Source: CAMLDH01 sp966250375
GTDB taxonomy: Bacteria; Pseudomonadota; Gammaproteobacteria; Burkholderiales; Burkholderiaceae_D
Length of the DNA: 18,610 bases
Assembly: GCA_966250375.1 (NCBI GenBank)
Contig: CBINHE010000082.1
Location: 1 to 18,610 of the forward strand
Reading direction: 5' to 3'
A program made the translations under genes and the position numbers. The notes beneath the pieces are model-generated. The model saw only the letters and a list, made by a program, of their open reading frames with translations. It ran no database searches and had not been told where the DNA came from. Position 1 is the first letter of the stretch. Each line of letters starts with the position of its first letter. Below, one piece after another: positions 6,961 to 14,198 of this stretch.

Positions 6961-8802
6961 ATGCAGGAAAGCAAACGCGAGAATAACTATCCGCCCATTG
7001 CCGACTATGCCCTGATCAGCGATTGTCATTGCGCCGCGCTGGTGTCGCGCAGCGGATCAATCGACTGGTGCTGCATGCCGCGCATGGATGCCGACAGTTG
7101 CTTCGGCCGGCTGCTCGATTGGGGCAAAGGCGGATACTGCGCAATCGTGCCTGTCGATGACCGTTACACTGTAACGCGGCGCTATCTTCCCGGTACGATG
7201 GTGTTGGAAACGCTGTTCCAGACCGATTGCGGCACAGTCAAGCTCACCGATTTCTTCACAATGGATGCAAATGCGCGCGAGCATACGCGCTACGACTGCG
7301 TGCGACTGGTCGAGGGCGTCGCGGGCAGCGTCGAGCTGCGCGCGGAAATCCGTCCGCGCTTCGACTTTGGCGAAATCGTGCCGCTCATGCGCTGCCTTGG
7401 CGACGGCTATGCCGCGATCGGTGGCAACAAGGGGCTAGTCATCCATGCCGACATCCCACTGCAGATGCAGGAACATTACGATCTCGAAGCCAGGTTCCGG
7501 GTCGAGACCGGCGAGCATCGACGCTTTGTGATTCATTTCGAACCGCCCGAACGCATCGATGCGGCGCTGGTACAGCAACTGCAAGCCGGACTCGATGCCG
7601 ACGGCGGCTTGGCGCGTACGGTGGGCTGGTGGCAGGACTGGTCGTGCCACATTCATGCGCCGCATGCAATCGATGCGCAAAGCGTGCGTTCGGCAGTCGT
7701 GCTGAAATCGCTGACCTTCGAAAGCACCGGCGCTATTGCCGCTGCGCCGACCACGTCGCTGCCGGAATGGATAGGGGAGACACGCAACTGGGACTACCGC
7801 TTCAGTTGGGTGCGCGATTCGGTGTTTACCGTGCGCGCCTTGTACGAACTCGGCTGCGAGCGCGAGGCCGAACGCTTTTTGCAATTCATCCAGCGCAGTT
7901 CCGCCGGTAGCGCCAGCCAGTTGCAGATCATGTACGGCGTCGACGGCAAGCGGCGGCTAACCGAAATGCAGCTCGATTGGCTGGAAGGCTACAGCCAATC
8001 GCGACCGGTACGCATCGGCAATTTCGCCGCCAAACAAAGCCAGCTCGACATCTATGGCGAAATACTGGAAATGGCCTGGGAGTGGCATGCCAGCGGCCAC
8101 ACCATCGACGATCAGTACTGGCATTTTCTGGTGGACGTGGTCAATACCGCGTGCGACAAATGGCAACAGCCCGACTATGGCATCTGGGAGTTTCGTGGCG
8201 GACCGCGTCATTATGTGCATTCCAAGGGTATGTGCTGGTCCGCGCTGAACTACGGCATTCGGCTGGCTGAGGAATGCCGGTATACCGCGCCGACGGCGCA
8301 CTGGCGGCAAACGCGCGACGCGATCCGCGACGCGGTCGAAGGCAAGGGCTACGATGCGGCGCGCGGTATTTTCGTGCAAGCGTTCGACAGCCGGCATCTC
8401 GACGCCGCGCTGCTCTTGCTGCCGCGTATCGGCTTCATCGCCTACGACGATGCCCGCATGATGCGTACCACCGATGCGATTTGCGAACAGCTGGATCGGG
8501 GTGGCCTGCTGGTGCGGTACAACGCACCGGACGGCTTGCCCGGTCACGAAGGCGCATTCTTGCCCTGCACGTTCTGGCTGGTATCCTGTCTCGCCTACCA
8601 AGGCAGGCACGAGCTGGCCTGGAAATATTATCGGCGCGCAGCTGCTTGCGCAAATGACATCGGCTTGTTTTCCGAGGAATTCGATACTGTCAGCGGCCAG
8701 ATGCTCGGCAACTTTCCGCAGGGGCTGACCCACGTGTCGCAGATCATGGCGCGGCTGGCACTGGCGAAGTCATCCCGGTCGGAGCCGATCGATGTGAATT
8801 GA
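6961..8802 (+). CDS. Glycoside hydrolase family 15 protein (glucoamylase/trehalase type)
   Basis: This 613-residue protein has the bacterial GH15 layout: an N-terminal beta-sandwich (about 10-240) with IADYALISDCHCAALVSRSG, SIDWCCMPRMD and LPGTMVLET, then an (alpha/alpha)6 barrel. The barrel shows NWDYRFSWVRDS (276-287), the general acid in GIWEFRGG (E410) and the general base in LFSEEFD (E572 or E573), followed by LGNFPQGLTHVSQI. The family releases glucose from alpha-glucans or splits trehalose. It is cytoplasmic here, with no signal peptide. The ATG at 6961 has AGGA nine bases upstream; a GTG nine codons earlier is less likely. The otsA/otsB genes are about 5 kb downstream on the same strand, and GH15 genes are often linked to trehalose genes in proteobacteria, so trehalase activity is a reasonable but unproven guess. 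Confidence 0.92.
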   Translation: MQESKRENNYPPIADYALISDCHCAALVSRSGSIDWCCMPRMDADSCFGRLLDWGKGGYCAIVPVDDRYTVTRRYLPGTMVLETLFQTDCGTVKLTDFFTMDANAREHTRYDCVRLVEGVAGSVELRAEIRPRFDFGEIVPLMRCLGDGYAAIGGNKGLVIHADIPLQMQEHYDLEARFRVETGEHRRFVIHFEPPERIDAALVQQLQAGLDADGGLARTVGWWQDWSCHIHAPHAIDAQSVRSAVVLKSLTFESTGAIAAAPTTSLPEWIGETRNWDYRFSWVRDSVFTVRALYELGCEREAERFLQFIQRSSAGSASQLQIMYGVDGKRRLTEMQLDWLEGYSQSRPVRIGNFAAKQSQLDIYGEILEMAWEWHASGHTIDDQYWHFLVDVVNTACDKWQQPDYGIWEFRGGPRHYVHSKGMCWSALNYGIRLAEECRYTAPTAHWRQTRDAIRDAVEGKGYDAARGIFVQAFDSRHLDAALLLLPRIGFIAYDDARMMRTTDAICEQLDRGGLLVRYNAPDGLPGHEGAFLPCTFWLVSCLAYQGRHELAWKYYRRAAACANDIGLFSEEFDTVSGQMLGNFPQGLTHVSQIMARLALAKSSRSEPIDVN

Positions 8803-8817
8803 ATAACAGCATCCTGA

Positions 8818-10167
8818 TCAGGACGTGAGGGCAGGGGATGCTTTCTCGCTCGCCGGGGCTGGCATGCGTTGCAGTTGCATGCGCGCCAGCGATGCGTACA
8901 GCGGCGGGCTGAGTACGCGTGAGACCACATTGGCCACGAGCGCGCAAGCCATCAGACTGAGCACCATGGCATGACCATCCACCATTTCCATCACGATGAT
9001 GAACGAGGTCAGCGGTGCCTGGGTTGCGGCCGCAAGGAACCCTGCCATGCCCAAAGCAATAAGCGTGGGCGCATGCGGATACTGCGTAAGCATCGCAATA
9101 TCGTTGCCAAGCGCGGCGCCGATGGCCAGGGAGGGGGCGAAGATACCCGCGGGCACGCCCGACCACGCGGTAAGCCAGGTCGCGATGAACTTGAGCAGGA
9201 CATAGATGGCTGGCAAGGTTTCGGACCCTTCCAGTATGTTGCGCGTGGGCGAATAGCCGCTGCCGAAAGTTGCGCCGGCGGTCAGTATCCCGAGCGCGGC
9301 CACGGCCAAGCCACACGCGGCGGCAAACAGGACTGGCCGCTGTTGGCGCAATCGACTCAACCTGTCCACCGATTGTCCGCCCAGGGATACAATCAGCAGC
9401 CGCGAAAACAGTCCTCCGGCCAAACCGCTGAACACGGTTACGAGCAAACCCGGGAACGCCAGCGACAGGCCGATTCCAGAGGCATGGATCACGCCGAAAT
9501 AAGTACTATTGCCATGGATCGACACCGCGATGAGGCCCGCCAGCACGATGGCGGCGACGAGCAGACCGCTGTTGCGCTGTTCCGGCACGCGTGACAATTC
9601 CTCGATGGCAAACATCACCCCGGCCAGCGGCGTATTGAACGCTGCAGCAATGCCTGCCGCGCCGCCGGCGACGAGCAGCCCATGCGCGGATACGGCCGAG
9701 CGTTTTGGCAGCCAGCGCCGCGCGGCAAGCATTACGCCGGCGGCAATCTGCACAGATGGTCCTTCGCGTCCCAGCGAGAGCCCTGCCAGCAATCCCCATG
9801 CCGTCAGGCCGATCTTGGTCGCACTCAGTTTGAGCGACACGAACAGGCCTCGGTGCGTTGCGTCGACGCTGGCATCAAGCGCGGCCATTACCTGCGGAAT
9901 GCCGGATCCTGCTGCGCCCGCCGCGTAGCGCCGTGTCAGCCAGACGATGGCGGCCGTGCATAGCGGCGTCCACAGCAACGGCGCCCACCACCAGGCCGTG
10001 CGCAGATCGAAGAACAGCGCCAGCGCGCGCTCGGACAGCCAAGTAAACCCGACCACGATCAAGCCGGCCACCGCAGCCACGGCAATAACCACGCTACGCG
10101 CCCACCACAGGCGCCAGTCCGTGAATTCCTTCTTGAAGGCAGTCGGGATATGGTGGTCGTGCTTCAT
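8818..10167 (-). CDS. clcA: CLC family chloride/proton antiporter
   Basis: This 449-residue polytopic membrane protein has the CLC selectivity signatures: GSGIP (87-91), GREGP with the gating glutamate E135 (133-137), FNTPLAGVMFAIEEL with the E189/E190 pair matching the internal proton glutamate of E. coli ClcA, and GIFAP (341-345). Both glutamates point to a 2Cl-/H+ exchanger rather than a passive channel. The length suits a bacterial CLC without CBS domains. The ATG at 10167 has AGGAG nine bases upstream and starts just before a charged N-terminus (MKHDHH); an alternative start 13 codons upstream is less favoured. It converges on the GH15 gene with only 15 bases between the stops, and diverges from the marR-type gene across 77 bases, so it may be that regulator's target. 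Confidence 0.93.
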   Translation of the reverse strand: MKHDHHIPTAFKKEFTDWRLWWARSVVIAVAAVAGLIVVGFTWLSERALALFFDLRTAWWWAPLLWTPLCTAAIVWLTRRYAAGAAGSGIPQVMAALDASVDATHRGLFVSLKLSATKIGLTAWGLLAGLSLGREGPSVQIAAGVMLAARRWLPKRSAVSAHGLLVAGGAAGIAAAFNTPLAGVMFAIEELSRVPEQRNSGLLVAAIVLAGLIAVSIHGNSTYFGVIHASGIGLSLAFPGLLVTVFSGLAGGLFSRLLIVSLGGQSVDRLSRLRQQRPVLFAAACGLAVAALGILTAGATFGSGYSPTRNILEGSETLPAIYVLLKFIATWLTAWSGVPAGIFAPSLAIGAALGNDIAMLTQYPHAPTLIALGMAGFLAAATQAPLTSFIIVMEMVDGHAMVLSLMACALVANVVSRVLSPPLYASLARMQLQRMPAPASEKASPALTS

Positions 10168-10202
10168 CGGTGTTGACTCCTGTAAGGGCAAAAGGGCATG
10201 CT

Positions 10203-10215
10203 GCAAGGTGTTTGC
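10203..10215. promoter_or_regulatory. Candidate palindromic operator between clcA and the MarR-type gene
   Basis: GCAA-GGTGT-TTGC is a perfect 4+5+4 palindrome in the 77-base divergent intergenic region (10168-10244). MarR proteins bind short dyads, often in the gap between their own gene and a divergent target. A TATCAT -10-like hexamer at 10234-10239 lies so close to the ATG at 10245 that the regulator's transcript could be nearly leaderless. The dyad is short enough to occur by chance. Confidence 0.3.
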
Positions 10216-10244
10216 GGCGCACGGTTATCCTTTATCATGCGAGG

Positions 10245-10766
10245 ATGCCTACTGCAAAAACGACAACCGCTACTCGCACCAGAGGGAAAAAACCGGCGCC
10301 GCCGGACGCCGCCCCAACGACGCGGGTCCTGCGCCAGTTTCGCGTGGTGTTCAATGCGGTCAAGACGCATTTCCGGCAGGTCGAAAAGGATGTCGGCATC
10401 GGCGGAGCCCAACTATGGGCGCTAAGCGTGATTCGGTCGAGCCCGGGCATTGGGGTCAATGAGTTGGCCGGCGCGATGGATATCCACCAGTCAACCGCAA
10501 GCAACCTTGTGAAGACCCTTGTAAAACAGGAAATGATTGTTGCGGCGAAAAACGGCACCGATCGGCGCGCGGTGACATTGCAGCTCTCGCCGAACGGTGC
10601 AAAAGTCTTGCGCAAGGCGCCGGCGCCGTTCGCCGGCGTGCTGCCCGATGCGTTGGCGAGCCTGGATGCACAGACGCTTGCGCGGCTTGACAAGGATCTG
10701 GGCAAGCTGCTTGTCGCGCTGCAGGCCGATGAGAGTGCAGCAACCACTCCGCTGGCGGAGCTGTAG
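10245..10766 (+). CDS. MarR family winged-helix transcriptional regulator
   Basis: The protein has 173 residues. After a lysine/threonine-rich N-terminal tail (1-27) comes an alpha-helical dimerisation segment (RQFRVVFNAVKTHF), the helix-turn-helix IGVNELAGAMDIHQSTASNL (about 69-88) and a wing with the DRRAVTLQLSPNG signature (106-118). MarR proteins usually repress a neighbouring gene until a ligand binds. The divergent clcA is the obvious candidate target. The ATG at 10245 has only a weak AGG two bases upstream, but no other in-frame ATG precedes the DNA-binding domain. The frame is open upstream to 10170 without a better start. I cannot infer the ligand. Confidence 0.88.
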   Translation: MPTAKTTTATRTRGKKPAPPDAAPTTRVLRQFRVVFNAVKTHFRQVEKDVGIGGAQLWALSVIRSSPGIGVNELAGAMDIHQSTASNLVKTLVKQEMIVAAKNGTDRRAVTLQLSPNGAKVLRKAPAPFAGVLPDALASLDAQTLARLDKDLGKLLVALQADESAATTPLAEL

Positions 10767-10976
10767 CGGAACGGTCGCGCCGATACACGGCGGCTACATA
10801 TGAGGCGGCCCTTTGCGATGTCCATTCGCGAGTTTCCTTGATTGTCGTGAAATCGAAGGCCGCTGCAAACGCAACAATTCACTGGCCCGCGAAGTGCGCC
10901 ATTATAGATTCATATTTGCACAAATACATTTCTCGATGCGGCTGGAGCAAGCAAAAAGCCTGCTGGCGTCCGCTAA
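10767..10976. other. Intergenic stretch without recognisable gene
   Basis: I see no convincing coding sequence here. An AT-rich segment around 10898-10925 contains ATTATA-like sequence 17 bases after TTCACT, a weak sigma-70-like pair with no obvious intact gene downstream. It may be the decayed 5' part of the transposase whose end is readable from 10977. Confidence 0.3.
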
Positions 10977-11084
10977 GACAAGTTCCGGGGCCTGCTGCTG
11001 CGCTTCGAGCGCATCAGCGGATTGCACGACGCATTCAAATCCTTGGCTTATACGATGATCAATTTGCGGCATTTCTGCCGCTGA
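10977..11084 (+). pseudogene. C-terminal remnant of an IS5-type transposase
   Basis: A 35-codon stretch ending in TGA at 11082-11084 reads DKFRGLLLRFERISG followed by LHDAFKSLAYTMINLRHF. This resembles the last helix of IS5-family transposases (pattern FRxLxxRxERxxxxHxAFxxLAxxxIxLR). An in-frame TAA at 10974-10976 closes it off upstream, and no DDE catalytic residues or terminal repeats are visible. It is a stub of a lost insertion sequence. The subgroup assignment is from memory of family pattern and is moderate in certainty. Confidence 0.55.
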
Positions 11085-11282
11085 TAAATCAACGCTCAGG
11101 CTTTTTCATGATCGGCGCATTGCGCCAGGATGACGCTTGCCTACACCATCACAACACCGGCCGGAACGTAAGCCAGCAGTCAACAATTTACCTCCACATC
11201 TATCGCGCGCCCGGTTCCTCTGCCCCCGTCGACGTCGGTCTCGCCGCTGGCGATCAATATCCGCAACCAGTTGAATGCTTCA
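11085..11282. other. Intergenic stretch, nothing recognised
   Basis: This region lies between the transposase stub and the promoter of the low-GC cassette. Open frames on both strands run through it (for example plus-strand codons into 11287), but none has recognisable protein character or a ribosome binding site. It may be insertion-sequence or older gene debris. Confidence 0.3.
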
Positions 11283-11315
11283 CTTAAGTTTGTCCTAAGT
11301 AAACGACGATATATT
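11283..11315 (+). promoter_or_regulatory. PmrA-box-like operator and promoter ahead of lgt
   Basis: CTTAAG (11283-11288), five bases, then CCTAAG (11294-11299) forms a direct repeat. It fits the PmrA/BasR response-regulator consensus YTTAAK-N5-YTTAAK with one mismatch. A TATATT -10-like hexamer follows at 11310-11315, ten bases after the second half-site, so the box overlaps the -35 position as in activated response-regulator promoters. The lgt start is 44 bases further on. A near-identical box is at 13627-13643. The regulator's identity is inference. Confidence 0.55.
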
Positions 11316-11359
11316 GCAAACGCGGTCGGTTTTTCCACTGCGCAGCAAAGGCCCAAGCA

Positions 11360-12174
11360 ATGCTCGTACATCCTCTGCCTGATCCCGTTGCCTTATCTCT
11401 AGGCCCACTCTCAGTACACTGGTACGGTTTGATGTATCTACTAGCGTTTGCTCAATTCATTGCGCTTGGACGAATGCGTATCCAGCAACCCCATATCGCT
11501 GCCACCATTTGGAATAAAAATGATCTGGATGACATGCTTTTCTACGGTGTGTTGGGAGTCGTCATCGGAGGACGATTGGGCGAAGTCTTGTTCTACATGC
11601 CAGCATATTACCTTTCTCATCCGCTGGAAGTTTTCGCCATCTGGAAAGGTGGCATGTCATTCCATGGTGGTTTCCTTGGTGTGATGTGCGCGATGGCATT
11701 ATGGGCGCACAAGCGGCGGCGCAAATTCATGGAGGTGATGGACTTCATTGCCTCATGGTACCGCTCGGTTATGCCGCAGGGCGCATCGGCAACTTTATCA
11801 ATGCAGAGCTGCTTGGACGAATCGCCGACTCAACGCTGCCTTGGGCGATGGTTTGGCCAAACGTCGACAGCTTGCCACGTCACCCATCACCGCTATACCA
11901 AGCGCTGGGCGACGGCGTACTGCTTTTCATTCTTGTTTGGGCCTATGCGCGCAAAGCGCGTCCTTGTATGGCCGTCAGTGGTGTTTTCGCATTCGGATAC
12001 GGCTGCGCACGCTTTTTCACCGAGTATTTCCGGATTCCGGACTACGAGGTTTCCTTTGATGGTATGGTGCTCTCAGCGGGCCAGATACTGTCATTGCCAA
12101 TGATCGCGTTGGGAATTGCGCTGTTGGCGCTTGCGTACAGCAACACGACTCTTCGGCAATTACCGAGCGCTTAA
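11360..12174 (+). pseudogene. lgt: Prolipoprotein diacylglyceryl transferase, frameshifted
   Basis: Lgt attaches diacylglycerol to the lipobox cysteine of prolipoproteins in the inner membrane. The first part (from ATG 11360) contains HWYGLMYLLAF, GGRLGEVLFY and GGMSFHGGFLGV, the last with the conserved catalytic-region histidine. The second part, in another frame, contains the Lgt signature GRIGNFINAE and ends at TAA 12172-12174. The frame changes at about 11750-11754. Restoring one C in the run there gives DFIALMVPLGYAAGRIGNF with exactly the family spacing, so a single-base deletion explains the break. Unrepaired, the first frame continues into unrelated sequence to 12103. The total length suits a full Lgt (about 271 residues). 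The low GC differs from the flanks. The break is either a real inactivation, acceptable if another lgt exists elsewhere because the enzyme is usually essential, or a sequencing error. Confidence 0.85.
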
Positions 12175-12205
12175 TCTGTTTTGGATTTCAAGGGAAGGAA
12201 AAACC

Positions 12206-12445
12206 ATGGCAACGCGTATTTTGGCAATAGCGCTCCTTCTTTCATTGTCTGCGTTAGCTTATTCGAAAGAGGTCAATGAAAGTCCTCGCGTTCATTACAC
12301 GTTCATGAATCCGCAAAAGATGGACACAAAGAGTGACTTGGCGGCACAGAAAAATCAATCCGGCAAAACCAATGCTGTGAACAACGCCCAGCCGGCAAAG
12401 CCTGACGCGCGTAAAAAACAGCGAATCCTACGGTCTCCGAAGTAG
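12206..12445 (+). CDS. Small secreted protein of unknown function
   Basis: This 79-residue protein has a clear Sec signal peptide, MATRILAIALLLSLSALA, with likely cleavage after ALA at residue 18. The mature part is about 60 residues, hydrophilic and lysine/asparagine/glutamine-rich, with no cysteine and no predicted structure by eye. A good Shine-Dalgarno (AAGGA seven bases before the ATG) supports expression. It starts 31 bases after the lgt stop, so it is probably cotranscribed with it. There is no lipobox, so it is not an Lgt substrate. I do not recognise a family. Confidence 0.65.
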   Translation: MATRILAIALLLSLSALAYSKEVNESPRVHYTFMNPQKMDTKSDLAAQKNQSGKTNAVNNAQPAKPDARKKQRILRSPK

Positions 12446-12495
12446 CAATACCTCTGCGGGTTGGCGCTCCGCGACGCCGGCATTTTTTGGTTACC

Positions 12496-13590
12496 ATGAG
12501 CCCTTACTATTTCGTAAACATTCTATGCCGACAAGGAGCGGTACTCATTGCGTTGTACGGCTCTTACTCATCCTTCGCCTTTGCCACTAATGTCAACATA
12601 CCAGTCGAGACGCTCATTCAATCGTTACCCGCTCTATCGGAACCAAACGATCATCAGGAGGGGCATTTCAGCCTGGACCCGGACGAACTGGAAATCGGTT
12701 ACGACACGAAACGCAGTAAGTGGTTGGTGACAGCGGCTTACAGCGATGACGATGCACTGACCTTTAGCGGACATTATGGGTTTATTGTGAATAGGAGGCT
12801 TGCCAGCGGTGCTAGCCTCAGCTTCGGGAAAACCCAAAAAGAAGTCTTGCTAAACGAAATTTTTTCTCCGCAGAAGCATGTTCGCCTTCGCTTTAGCATG
12901 GGTTATCTGCTGGACAGTAACAATCAAGACACTAGCAGCACTGACATACCTACCACCACACAGAATAGCTACTTACTTGAAGTAAAGCGCTCTTGGGGAA
13001 GTGCATCTTGGCTGTCCGATGTCGGCCTTACCGTTTATAACGCTCATGCGAAACTGCGCGGAGGAAGTGACATGACGTTTGCGAACCACACTGCGCGCAT
13101 TCCATCTCAGCCGGCTGTTTCATCCGCTTCATTGCAAGGTTATGCAATGAACATTTGGTTGACGCCTTCTCCTTTGTCACAGCTTGGATTCGACCTCGGA
13201 GCCCATCGCCGCATTTACTATCGAGGTGGATTGCGCGAGACAATAGAAACTGCCGGCACCTATAGTGTGCACTTTTCCCATTACCTAAAAAATTGCACTC
13301 GATTAGAGAGCGACTACAGCACGGACCGCTACGAAAGCGCAATGCATGTCAAGCTGAGGCAACGAGCCTGGAGCATAGGATTATCCGCAGCACTCTCCGA
13401 TGACGGCACTAGCCCCCAGTTAGCGATATATGCCAGCTATACACTGCCTCTTGGCAGATCGCGAAATTCACAACGACGGTGCTCGCTCGATACACCTATA
13501 TCTGCCTCATTGCTCCCTCCGATTGAGGATGCAGTTAGTCGGCCAGACGTGTTTCCAGCAGAGTCAGTTATGCCGATGATTGATTATTGA
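12496..13590 (+). CDS. Predicted outer-membrane beta-barrel protein, unknown family
   Basis: This 364-residue protein has a probable signal peptide with h-region AVLIALYGSYSSFAFA and cleavage near residue 31. Beyond it, many alternating amphipathic strands ending in aromatic residues are visible, such as KWLVTAAYSDDDALTFSGHY, HVRLRFSMGYLL, AWSIGLSAALS and a final-strand-like LAIYASYTLPLG near 318. An N-terminal DPDELEIGYDTKR and a C-terminal tail after the last strand flank the barrel. GC is low (26 of 60 in 12841-12900 by hand count). The ATG at 12496 lacks a clear Shine-Dalgarno; a TTG three codons upstream is possible. It starts 50 bases after the small secreted gene and probably shares its transcript. 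I do not recognise the family, and the barrel call is by strand pattern only. Confidence 0.65.
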   Translation: MSPYYFVNILCRQGAVLIALYGSYSSFAFATNVNIPVETLIQSLPALSEPNDHQEGHFSLDPDELEIGYDTKRSKWLVTAAYSDDDALTFSGHYGFIVNRRLASGASLSFGKTQKEVLLNEIFSPQKHVRLRFSMGYLLDSNNQDTSSTDIPTTTQNSYLLEVKRSWGSASWLSDVGLTVYNAHAKLRGGSDMTFANHTARIPSQPAVSSASLQGYAMNIWLTPSPLSQLGFDLGAHRRIYYRGGLRETIETAGTYSVHFSHYLKNCTRLESDYSTDRYESAMHVKLRQRAWSIGLSAALSDDGTSPQLAIYASYTLPLGRSRNSQRRCSLDTPISASLLPPIEDAVSRPDVFPAESVMPMIDY

Positions 13591-13595
13591 TCTTT

Positions 13596-13620
13596 CCGTA
13601 ATTCGCGACAGCGAATACGG
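13596..13620 (+). terminator. Hairpin terminator after the beta-barrel gene
   Basis: CCGTA (13596-13600) pairs with TACGG (13616-13620), and TTCGC (13602-13606) with GCGAA (13611-13615). The loop is GACA and one A (13601) is bulged. The stem begins five bases after the stop codon. The following bases CCATTCTTT are only moderately T-rich. It would separate the cassette from the ots promoter that follows. Confidence 0.55.
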
Positions 13621-13626
13621 CCATTC

Positions 13627-13643
13627 TTTAAGTTTCTCCTAAG
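13627..13643 (+). promoter_or_regulatory. Second PmrA-box-like operator, ahead of the ots genes
   Basis: TTTAAG (13627-13632), five bases, CCTAAG (13638-13643) repeats the box at 11283-11299. Sixteen of the seventeen bases from TTAAG to CTAAGT agree. A weak -10-like CACTAT lies at 13654-13659, at the same ten-base spacing from the box as the -10 hexamer of the first copy. It stands six bases after the terminator hairpin and upstream of the otsB relic and otsA, so it probably serves the ots transcript. Confidence 0.5.
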
Positions 13644-13699
13644 TCTAGTCATGCACTATGTCAATCGTTTCATGGCGACGGTGCATAGCCAGCAGCGCA

Positions 13700-14147
13700 A
13701 TTGACGCAGGCTTCTCCACATTGTTGGTCCACTATCAAATGGCGCATGACCCGACAGCGGCAAAACAATAATTGCAGGAACTATTCACAGCATTTGCACC
13801 CGAAGTGTTTGTGATTGCCGGCGAGTACGTATTTCATCTATTGCCGCCGGATGCCGGCAACAAAGAAGGCACCGCGCCAGGGCGACTGTGCGAGGCGAGC
13901 GGTGCTTCCAGCGCACTCTATGTCGGTGATGATGTTTCGGATGAGGACGTTGTCCGGTTGTGCCGGGTAGATTAGCTTGCGACGCATCGATAAACCGCCC
14001 CGTAGCGCGGCTGAATTCTATCTGGCGTATCGCCTCGAGATGGTTCAGTTACTCGATGTATTGATAAAGAAGTTGAGCGAAGCGCAGTCCGCAAAATCCT
14101 TCATCAATCCAATTGTCGCTCCCCGCCGTGGCTTGCGGAGCATCTAA
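13700..14147 (+). pseudogene. Decayed trehalose-6-phosphate phosphatase gene (otsB relic)
   Basis: Only the C-terminal half of an OtsB can be read. The segment GFSTLLVHYQMAHDP is interrupted by an in-frame TAA at 13769-13771. The same frame continues with EVFVIAGEYVFHLLPPDAGNK and the HAD motif YVGDDVSDEDV, and stops at TAG 13973-13975. A frame change near 13975 then resumes with RRIDKPPRSAAEFYLAYRLE and QLLDVLIKKLS, ending at TAA 14145-14147. The N-terminal half with the DxD nucleophile is missing. The relic stands 51 bases before otsA, so an otsB-otsA operon probably existed. Its sequence differs clearly from the intact otsB downstream (VGDDVSDED versus VGDDETDEI), so it is not a recent duplicate. 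Confidence 0.85.
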
Positions 14148-14198
14148 CCGCGTAACGAAACGCGGCCCGGTGCTTTATGTGAAGGGAAAAATCCTGAT

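Noticed and set aside
6849..6986. 45-residue frame with GGAG upstream, overlapping the GH15 start
   Set aside because: The Shine-Dalgarno is acceptable and a leader peptide is possible, but the sequence has no protein-like features and chance is likely in a region this long.
8813..8822. CCTGATCAGG palindrome between the GH15 and clcA stops
   Set aside because: It is a ten-base palindrome without loop or T-tracts, overlapping the clcA stop codon; too short to call a bidirectional terminator.
10838..11287. 149-residue open frame after the MarR-type gene
   Set aside because: It runs across the transposase stub in a different frame and into the PmrA-like promoter, with no recognisable protein.
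11283..13643. The two 17-base boxes as target-site duplications of an inserted element
   Set aside because: They carry the two-half-site spacing of a response-regulator operator and each sits ahead of a transcription unit. Similarity stops exactly at the box, and the copies are too long and imperfect for a typical duplication. It cannot be fully excluded.
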